Assembly (NCBI GenBank): GCA_035235625.1
Contig: CP141140.1
Location: 26,432,685-26,496,684, forward strand
Length of the DNA: 64,000 nucleotides
Reading direction: 5' to 3'
From: Saururus chinensis
Lineage: Eukaryota; Streptophyta; Magnoliopsida; Piperales; Saururaceae
Of the stretch, positions 58,201-64,000 are shown one piece after another. Below the pieces are notes generated by a model that was given only the letters and a program-made list of their open reading frames with translations, made no database searches and was not told the DNA's origin. How positions within the stretch are numbered: position 1 is the first letter of the stretch; every line of letters starts with the position of its first letter. The position numbers were made by a program, and so were the translations under genes.

Positions 58201-61080
58201 AATCTTCATAGATTGACCATGAAACACAAAAAGTAATTTGATTAAGTAGAATAGAATACATCATGAATTTTGAATGAGATCAACTACTTTCACTGTAGTA
58301 GTAATCCATGATGTACTACCATTTCCTAAAGTCTTTGATGATCTTACATAACCAATGATAAAGTGATGGCATGCATCCTTCACTCAGTCCACTGGATCCT
58401 CCTACACTCTAATCACTTGTTCCATCTGGCTGTCCATAGTAGGAAATTCTATTAATTCACACCATTTTAGCTCCATATAGACAGATGGAGAAGACTCGTT
58501 TGAAAGGCTAATAGCATTTTCCATAATTATATATTCCCCCAATATAAGTAATCTAGGCTCAACCAGAGTAGATCAAAAACAGAGCTAGACTCAAAGAAAG
58601 GTTTTGAAGTGCACCTCAACGTCAGGCGTGGACATCCAAGGCATTCATACAAGGCACAAACACAAAAAGTGTACATCTTTACCATGTGAGGCATTATAAA
58701 AAATGTAATTTTCAAAATTGAAGCATGTCGACAATCAAGCTTCTGAATACTACTATCAATTAAGAGATTATTTTATTATTCAGATTTTTCACTTTTGCAC
58801 ATTGCTGCAGTTGAAATAATTATATATGTGAGGTTCCTTCCCACACCATTTAAAATGTTGATATGTGATCTTCTTTATACACTGATTTAGAATGACATTT
58901 TTACAACTGGCAAAATTGGTATGAACGTACATCAAAAATGCCTATGCCTAGCAGAATCTTTACTGACAATTTGGAAATTTGGATTCCAAAACTGTATGAT
59001 ACTGATATGACATAAAACACTTGCAAACAATATCCTTCACGAGACTGGATAGGTTGAGATAGTAACAAGCTCGATGTCTCTTCATCATGACAAGCCAATC
59101 ACATCTGGCAAGAAACTTAGTGCCTAAAACAGAGTTCTGACTTCTGATAGGGGACTGACTATAATTTATAGGAGTACTTTAGGAATTGAAGTTAAGTAAT
59201 AAGTGGTTAAGTTTTAGCAAGGCAGTTTTATTTATTAAGGTTAGTTTAGGGAGATTAAGAAAATCCTAATTAGCTCATCTTCTCCTCTCCTCCCTATCTC
59301 TCTCCAACCTGTCCCTAACTCTACCATCTGCCTCTTCCTACTCCACTTTCTTCCCTCTCATTATCCATCTATAAACCACACTTCTTTCTCTCTTTCCCTT
59401 AACCTCACCTAGAACTCCCTGGATTTCTGGCTGAATCCGATCAAGTTTAGTCCATACTGCCAAGAAAATACATCTCCTCCAGAGTAGATCTGAAAAGCCC
59501 CCCTCTTTCAACTGAGCCCAATTCACTGAACCAACCCGATCCACTAATTTTGTGAATCAATACCCAAAATAAAACGTATACCAACCATTAACCAGACCAA
59601 AACCAACAAACCTCAGCAGCCCAGACTCGGACCCAATCAAATTCTCACCCATATTGAGGCCAGTAGAGATTATGCAAATATTCAAATCAATCCCCATTTA
59701 GTCTCATTGAGCAATTCCAATTTCCCCCCTTAAAGTCCCTGAAGATTATTCTTTAACCAAAAGCAGTGCAAACCAAATATCTGAAAAACAGAGTCAAACC
59801 CATCTAGTGCAAAAGCCCACCTGTTTCTATCCTATCTTGCAGCATCTACATTTTATAGATATTTTCAATTTTATATGCAATAGTAAACTTAAAAGCAAGG
59901 GGACTTCTCAAATGTCAACCATAAATGGGGTCACCCTTCAGGCAAGATATATTATTGCTCACTAACAAAGAAATGCTTGTAATTGAAGATGAAAAAAGAA
60001 GTCTACAACTATTTGACTAGGTGCAACCTTTTTCTTTATTGCCCACGATGATGAAGCAATGCCTTCGCATAGGAGAAAAACTATTTCAGACGAATACAAC
60101 TGAAGAGTGGCTCTCTCGCTACTAGCATTTTCTTCCCATAACTCTTCAAAAAGCTTCCCAACATCCTTATCATCATCAAATCTGCAAATAGTAGTGGAAC
60201 TTAATGATATACTATGAAGAGAAAAAGATAATGTGGTTGACCTCTCACTGTTGAGTCTGCTATGCAAAACGTAGTAAAACAACATTAATATGCCTAACCA
60301 AGCTTCTAGAGTTACTTTTGCTTTCTGTACAAACCATCCATGCAGAAAAATAAGTGATTATTAAAATTAAAAAAAAAAGAGAGAGAACTGAAAAGTAAAA
60401 CAGAAGATTTTAGAGAAAAATCACAATAAACACTTAAAAAAGGGTAGATAAATAAATCATAAACAATAACATACAGGCATAGAAGGAAAATATTTTATAT
60501 TCCTTGTGCTTAAACAAATAAGGACACATTGAGATTTCAATTCCACCATATGCATAGTCCACGTAAACAAATTAGATTAATAATATGAAGTAGAAAACTG
60601 ATATCGAGCAAAATACACTATAGCATACATTTCAAGGATCCCCAAATTCCACATAGGAGTACCCAAATTAGGTCCACAAAAAAAATTGTGAAGATGAAAG
60701 CGCACAAAATCAAGACAAGTATATGGTAATTCAAAACACCATACCTTGAAACAAAAATAACGGGATAAATAACAGCATGATATCCACTCACAACATCTGC
60801 AGCAAGGTTTCCATAATTTTTCATCAGAATTGCACATGATATCTGATCATTTTTATCGCCCATGTGCAAAGCTGCTGTGTCATCAATCAACTTTTGAGTA
60901 TGAGTAGGTACTGTGTACTTGAGCACTATTGCACAAGCACCTGCGAAAGCTCGTTTTGCTGCCAAACTTTTTTCATCTATAACAGCAGGAAATAGAAGTT
61001 TCAAAAGCATATTCGTGTATGGTTTAATGTCCAGTCCAACTTTTTGAATTAGTAAGACAACAAAGCTGGCAACCCCAACC
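46248..61080 (-). CDS. ECM29: Proteasome adaptor ECM29, C-terminal nine exons
   Basis: Minus-strand exons: 61080-60745, 60181-60028, 55807-55697, 54696-54538, 48422-48296, 48107-47946, 47220-47108, 47026-46967, 46448-46248 (TGA). Phases join without a break for about 473 residues. Signatures: VGVASFVVLLIQKVGLDIKP, KRAFAGACAIVLKY, FDDDKDVGKLFEELWEENA, KLSEVLGESVSAFHVDLLKC, LKEVPGRLWE, VKMSVFSVIRELSSK, IECIKTVKIGQ, VHVAASECLLDIFELCK and KSEQAKSLLRK, in the order of plant ECM29. ECM29 is a HEAT/ARM-repeat scaffold of about 1,800 residues that ties the 19S regulator to the 20S core and restrains or sorts stressed proteasomes; this is about its last quarter. Upstream exons are not seen before the window edge. 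One intron (47107-47027) uses a GC donor. Copia B sits in the fifth-exon intron. It looks functional: no stops in any exon. Confidence 0.9.
47027..47107 (-). other. GC-AG intron of ECM29
   Basis: 81-base intron. The exon ends ...ATTCGTGAG and the intron starts GCGAGTC (donor GAG|GCGAGT) and ends GTTCAG. Only this GC donor keeps the frame (NIVIRE|LIQSVAPQ); the nearby GT sites would shift it. GC-AG is the commonest non-canonical major-spliceosome class. Confidence 0.75.
48941..49200 (+). repeat. 5' LTR of copia B
   Basis: TGTTAGAGTT...TTTGCTATCA, 260 bp. Contains TATACTATAGAGG and TTTATATTAG promoter-like AT boxes. Confidence 0.95.
49201..49214 (+). promoter_or_regulatory. Primer-binding site of copia B
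   Basis: TGGTATCGGAGCGC directly abuts the LTR and matches the initiator-Met tRNA primer-binding sequence with one change. Confidence 0.9.
49262..49435 (+). repeat. Degenerate CACTGTTC repeats in the copia B leader
   Basis: CACTGTTCA, TACTGTTTA, CACTGTTCG and similar units recur about every 12-20 bases through the leader between primer-binding site and gag. Confidence 0.75.
49464..51143 (+). pseudogene. Copia B gag and protease
   Basis: Start chosen at MDMLDKHDNLQAVSVCLNG, the conserved copia gag start. Gag motifs: YSYWSYVMSNFIIGKGLWNY, AWDYLASLYVQSNYAKLYQL, QDFYASMTTIWDQLALM. The zinc knuckle CNYCHQKGH is cut by a TAG (50229-50231) where Trp is expected; the same frame then continues KKDCPQ. 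Protease follows with WIFDFGATHHMT (Phe in place of Ser/Thr in the D-S/T-G motif, itself inactivating) and pre-integrase FYLWHSRLGHVSKSRLQYL. The frame is lost near 51070. Confidence 0.88.
51065..52190 (+). pseudogene. Copia B integrase
   Basis: Frame shifted relative to gag. CSGCKLSKLFALPF completes the zinc-binding region; LVHSDVWGPAPVAT and YYVVFVDDCTRDSWVYLM hold the first Asp, SNSGGEYLSSKF the second region (Asn where Asp is usual), and NGVAERKHRHILETARSLL the Glu. A TAG at 51467-51469 replaces the first Gln codon of PQQNG. The C-terminal FGCACYVLLP and FLGYGVGQKGYRCYDP blocks follow. The frame shifts again near 52190. Confidence 0.86.
52186..53769 (+). pseudogene. Copia B reverse transcriptase and RNase H
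   Basis: A long open frame of about 520 codons. RT: WQQAMQDELSALHKTGTWEL, CKWVFKIKTKSDGSLERYKA, YQMDVKNAFLNGDLSEEVYM, GLKQAPRAWFEKF and the active site LLLYVDDMIPTGSD. RNase H: AYSDADWAGDVVDRKSTTGY, SWKSKKQDAVARSTTEAKYR, MYCDNKSAIQITHNSVFHHR, KHLEIDCHFVRHHLHAG. The last ~30 codons are off the family consensus, pointing to a short deletion near 53670-53700. RT and RNase H themselves look complete. Confidence 0.9.
53772..53783 (+). promoter_or_regulatory. Polypurine tract of copia B
   Basis: TTTGAGAGGGGG directly before TGTTAG of the 3' LTR. Confidence 0.88.
53784..54046 (+). repeat. 3' LTR of copia B
   Basis: 263 bp, TGTTAGAGTT...TTGCTATCA, differing from the 5' LTR by one C/G-type change near 53922 and a few inserted bases at AGCTCTTCTCATT. 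Confidence 0.95.
55348..55600 (+). mobile_element. SINE- or LTR-like repeat with tRNA-type motif, in ECM29 intron
   Basis: CAGCTTAAGC...AAGTTAAGCAGTTAACTGACATGG is followed by TGGTATCAAAGC and GGTTTCAAATCCC (near a pol III B box, GGTTCGANTCC). This combination recurs in many plant genomes as a tRNA-related short repeat. Borders are uncertain and no target duplication was identified. Confidence 0.4.
56147..56281. repeat. Long foldback, about 60-base arms, in ECM29 intron
   Basis: The left arm 56147-56206 pairs with 56224-56281 (shared blocks ATCTGCATC, TTTGTTGGG, GGGCTTGATATACAC, TTGGGCCATTTCT) around a loop of about 17 bases, with few mismatches. A third, more divergent copy in the same direction as the right arm follows at about 56291-56347. 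As RNA it would resemble a young miRNA precursor or a small foldback element. Confidence 0.8.
56671..56940 (-). repeat. 148-bp tandem duplication with coding-like content
   Basis: Two units, 56671-56818 and 56819-~56940. On the minus strand both encode related peptides: GALIYTAFTNPIAVLTSDGF and GALMCIAFANPIEVLTSDGF, each followed by KNF. Because the period is not a multiple of three, they read in different frames. No longer open frame surrounds them and I do not recognise the family. Confidence 0.65.
57443..58162. mobile_element. MITE with TTA target duplication (Tourist/PIF-like)
   Basis: Inverted ends GGGTCTGTTTGGATTGGTGG and (reverse) GTGTTTATTTGGATTGGTGG, both followed by AAAG, with TTA at 57440-57442 and 58163-58165. 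A 3-bp TTA duplication is typical of Tourist/PIF-Harbinger MITEs. The middle is expanded by a CCACCG-type simple repeat. A second, partial member lies at 19511-19677. Confidence 0.75.
57650..58040. repeat. (CCACCN)n simple repeat
   Basis: About 390 bases of CCACCG, CCGCCACCA and CTACCACCA units. It yields long open frames on both strands (Pro/His/Thr-rich or Gly/Ser/Val-rich) that are not genes. Confidence 0.95.
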
Positions 61081-61679
61081 CTGCAAGACAAGAAACAATA
61101 AGTAAAGACCTGAAAAGAGAAGATAAAGAGTGGATGGAAAGCTAGAAGTTCTGCCTCAGATAAAACATCTAATGTAGGCAAAGGAATACACCTTGGGTCA
61201 AAAAGAGTTGTTTCTAATTTCCTGTTAGAAAATATACTTTATAGATTGTACGAATTTTCATAGTATGTATCCTGTCACTAACTTGTCATGCCTGTTAAGA
61301 ATCTTATTTGGAGCAGTTTAGGCTTTCGCCAATAAAAATATAAAAAAATTAGAGCAGTTTAGGTGCCATTTTGATGCAAAGAAAACAGGAGTAACAAGTG
61401 GAAGAATTTGCTGGAGTAAAGAGGAAAATCTCCCCCAAAATATTCCATCTTTGGACTGAAGAATTTTGGTACAAACTCCTCTCTTCTCTCTATCTCTTCC
61501 TACTCCTGTAACACATGTTTTCTGCATACACATGTTTTCTGCATAACGAAGAGCCAATATCATACCCAATGACCCTTAGTTCTCATGAGATGACTTATTA
61601 CTTGACTATCAAAGTGTGTATACAACGAACTAGCAAAGAGCCTACCATTACAAGTCAGAATCATTCAACTTGTCTGGGT

Positions 61680-61818
61680 CACCGGTTCGGCCGGCCAGGA
61701 TAGAGTGCCCTGCCCGGATCAACCTCACCCGGAAACCCGGACGACTTGGTCCAGATTTCTGACCGGGCCGGTTGAACCTGGTCAAAGTGGCCGGTCCGGT
61801 CCAGGTTTTAAAACACTG
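61680..61818. repeat. GC-rich CCGG-repeat block
   Basis: CCGGTTCGGCCGGCC ... CCGGTCCGGTCCAGG then TTTTAAAACACTG. Blocks of this kind are dispersed repeats in many plant genomes; the borders here are not clear. Confidence 0.5.
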
Positions 61819-62254
61819 CTTGATTTATAGCTAAATAAAAGCTCACTTACTGCTTCATTGTTTTGCCTCCTATCTGATTAATTCTTTCAAACCATTACTA
61901 CAGTGTTTTAAATCTTCTCTGGTTAAAATATAAATAAGTAGCTTCTATGCATTAATTTACATAAAAGGTGGAACAGTCAAGTGAGAAAATTTTTTCCTAC
62001 CTAAATGATTAAGACATCTTGTGTATTTTCGTGAAGAAACAGGCAAATCTTACTTTAGCACATATGTTACGATTCAAAGAACAACAATATCTGAACAGCT
62101 ATGAAAGGAAGAAAACCCTGACTGATTTTAAGAAAATTAGGTACTGTTTCTTTTCGTTGCTTCACAATTGTTTTCTTTTGAAGAATTTGCTGTTTTTGAC
62201 AAGTTTGATGTTCAATTTCTTGTTAATGATGCACTCCACCTTTCAAACTGAAGA

Positions 62255-63250
62255 TGTAACACCCAAATTTTGTTAGGGTCTCTGCTCATTTTTTTCCATA
62301 ATAGATAAAAAATAATGTAGTAGGACTCTATTGACTGAGCATAAGGGGCTGTGGCCTGTGGGCCTAGAAAAAGGCCATGCCAAAAGGGGGACAAAGGAAA
62401 CACCGAGCCACCTGACCACACGATAGCCCTGGCTCAGAATTTAGCCCCAGTGCAGTATACTCCTCAGAGACAATCCCTCCCATCTGATGATGTTTGTAGG
62501 GCATATTGCCCCAAAATAAGGCACGGTGGGAGAGAGTGTATGACCCCTTAAGGACTAAGACCAAGTTATCGAAATGTTGTGAACTCGGTGGTTCACAAGG
62601 GGAATAGGGAATCATCATTGTAAGATATTCATAAAGAAAGAGAAGAAGAGCTAGGAAGAAAGAGAAATTAACTAAATACTAGTGAATTCTCATTGCTTAA
62701 TCCTTAGTAGTAGTGTCATAATCAATTTATCGGCCTCAAGCCTTTCCCTAATGAGAAGAAACCTAAACTAGGAATTAAAGTACTATTAGGAATCTTCTAA
62801 ACTAGGAAAATAAATTATAAGAATCCTACCTTTAATTAAACTTAACATTATTAGAATTCTACCTAAACTAGGAAATACTATGAAAAGAAAGTCCTAATTT
62901 TGAGTCATAACATAAAATTGTAAGGCACGAAGCCCCAAAATTGTATCTGTAGCTCCAGACATTGTATGACCTTTATTTTGTGGGGAAGAGAGAGTATGAC
63001 CCTTTTGCAGTAACTTGGTTTTGAATTGAAGGACAATATAATAGGCTATCATGCATTCCGGTGGAAGGATTTTACCAGTATGATGACAAGAAAAAGGGAA
63101 CAACAATTTGAAGAACTGCCAGGGTCAAAGCTCTACAATAATTAGTTTATAGAGTAAGAGTTATAGAATATAAGAGAAAGGGCAATATTGGAACGTTGTG
63201 ATAAGAGTAATTTATAACACTCAAGGAAATTACTTGTGCTTATAATAAAA
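62255..63250 (+). repeat. Possible solo LTR
   Basis: Begins TGTAACACCCAAATTTTG, a common plant gypsy LTR start, in non-coding DNA with two related AGAGTATGACCC-type blocks (62535, 62991). No right border or target duplication was found. Confidence 0.3.
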
Positions 63251-64000
63251 TCACAGAATACAAGAAATCTCCAACGCAATGTCAGAAAGTGCAATTTTAG
63301 TAAATCTCTTTCCCAGTCTGGTATTCAGAAAGTATATCATCGCCATCATGTTACAGCTTAAATATTTGGAGTCAGCAACATCAATAGTGCTCCATTTCTT
63401 CACTCTGCAATGAGCTATTTCTGCACCCCAGTAGTGAGTTGTACTCCCATCAATTTATGTCCCCGAACCTCCTCCCTTCCTAGGAGGACCTCATTCACCT
63501 GGTGCCTCCCTCGTGCCTCAATGAAAGTATCTTCACTCCACATTTCTGTACCATCTTGAAGCCATTTTCCCCCACTTCATTACCTACAGCAGCTTTTTAA
63601 AGAAACCATTTCTAATTGGATCCTCTTCTTATCTTCTTACTAATAGATCACAGGATGTTCACTAGCCTAATCTTGTATGCAACTCTTTTTGTCACATGAA
63701 AGCCCTGTCTAACACGGCAGCCCATACTGAAAGCCCCATATATTTCCTCTTCAATGTACAAAGCACTTCCTGCTCTACATTTCTACCATGCAGCTCTAGG
63801 TCCCAAGTACCCCTCCTAGCCTGTAATCCTATTGGCAATACCCTCATCTATCTTCTCTGCATCATCAGCACATAAACTAAATATATCTCGTCAAAGAACC
63901 TCTACCTTTGCTAAAATTGCATTCTCCATATTTCTTTATAATCCTAACACCTTGCAATCTTGAAGGATATGGAATCTGTTCTCTTAAAATCCATCCAAAT

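Larger units (their letters stand above)
55808..60027 (-). other. ECM29 intron of 4.2 kb, repeat-rich
   Basis: Between exons 60181-60028 (ends AAGAAAAAG) and 55807-55697 (starts TCTGCAAAA); GTTGCA donor and TTTTTAG acceptor. Contains the foldback at 56147, the tandem duplication at 56671 and the MITE at 57443. 58163-60027 shows no gene. Confidence 0.8.
61081..64000. other. Upstream ECM29 intron or flanking DNA, repeats only
   Basis: The acceptor TTGCAG of exon 61080 is at its left edge. No ECM29 exon matching the preceding region was found up to 64000, so the intron is at least 2.9 kb. Contains the CCGG-rich block at 61680, an LTR-like start at 62255 (TGTAACACCC) and, at 63600-63900, a minus-strand stretch faintly like a LINE RT C-terminus (too weak to call). 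Confidence 0.55.

Noticed and set aside
61118..61187. Possible ECM29 exon upstream of 61080 (MPTLDVLSEAELL)
   Set aside because: Does not match the conserved ECM29 sequence preceding VGVASF, and the strong acceptor TTGCAG at 61081 is the real boundary.
63600..63900. Minus-strand similarity to the C-terminal part of a LINE reverse transcriptase (DDAEKIDEGIANRI-like text)
   Set aside because: Too short and degenerate; would need a translated search showing a significant LINE hit to call it.

Overview
This window is a stretch of flowering-plant nuclear genome, probably from a eudicot. It is AT-rich and intron-bearing, with no operons or prokaryotic signals. It is dominated by nested transposable elements: Ty1/copia and Ty3/gypsy LTR retrotransposons, a Mutator-like (MULE) DNA transposon, MITEs and solo LTRs. 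The one host gene I recognise is the 3' part of ECM29, the HEAT-repeat proteasome adaptor, on the minus strand from about 61,080 to 46,248 and continuing beyond the right edge.

Layout. 1-16,896: an old, broken copia element (copia A). Only the last 71 bases of its 5' LTR are visible. It is interrupted by (i) a 9.2-kb minus-strand gypsy chromovirus of Tekay/Del type at 1,365-10,601, with a perfect 5-bp target duplication (GTGGT), and (ii) an 844-bp insertion at 13,805-14,648. 16,897-21,455: no recognisable gene; one MITE fragment and some repeats. 21,456-22,687: a short non-autonomous element with MULE-like ends. 22,889-32,065: a 9.2-kb MULE with ~0.9-kb inverted ends. It carries a decayed MULE transposase and a plant-mobile-domain (PMD, MAIN-like) gene, the latter split by a 3.7-kb solo LTR with a CTCGA target duplication. 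32,066-45,600: a graveyard of solo LTRs, gypsy and copia fragments, and tandem repeats. 46,248-61,080: nine C-terminal ECM29 exons with consistent phase. One intron contains a complete, recent copia element (copia B, 48,941-54,046, target duplication ATAGT) in the opposite orientation; another contains a foldback, a tandem duplication and a MITE. 61,081-64,000: intron or intergenic DNA with repeats.

Most notable. Between its primer-binding site and gag, the Tekay-type element carries an extra intact sense-strand ORF (8,788-7,832, 318 codons). It encodes a basic N-terminus, a long Glu/Asp-Pro repeat, a DLNxxP (EAR-type) motif and two tandem CCHC zinc knuckles made by a 24-residue duplication. 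A 66-bp repeat array with a conserved hairpin separates it from gag. The element's gag-pol is broken while this ORF is open and the LTRs are near-identical. That suggests recent mobilisation with help in trans, or very recent decay. I know of no such accessory gene in Tekay chromoviruses, so this is the best candidate for an undescribed system here.
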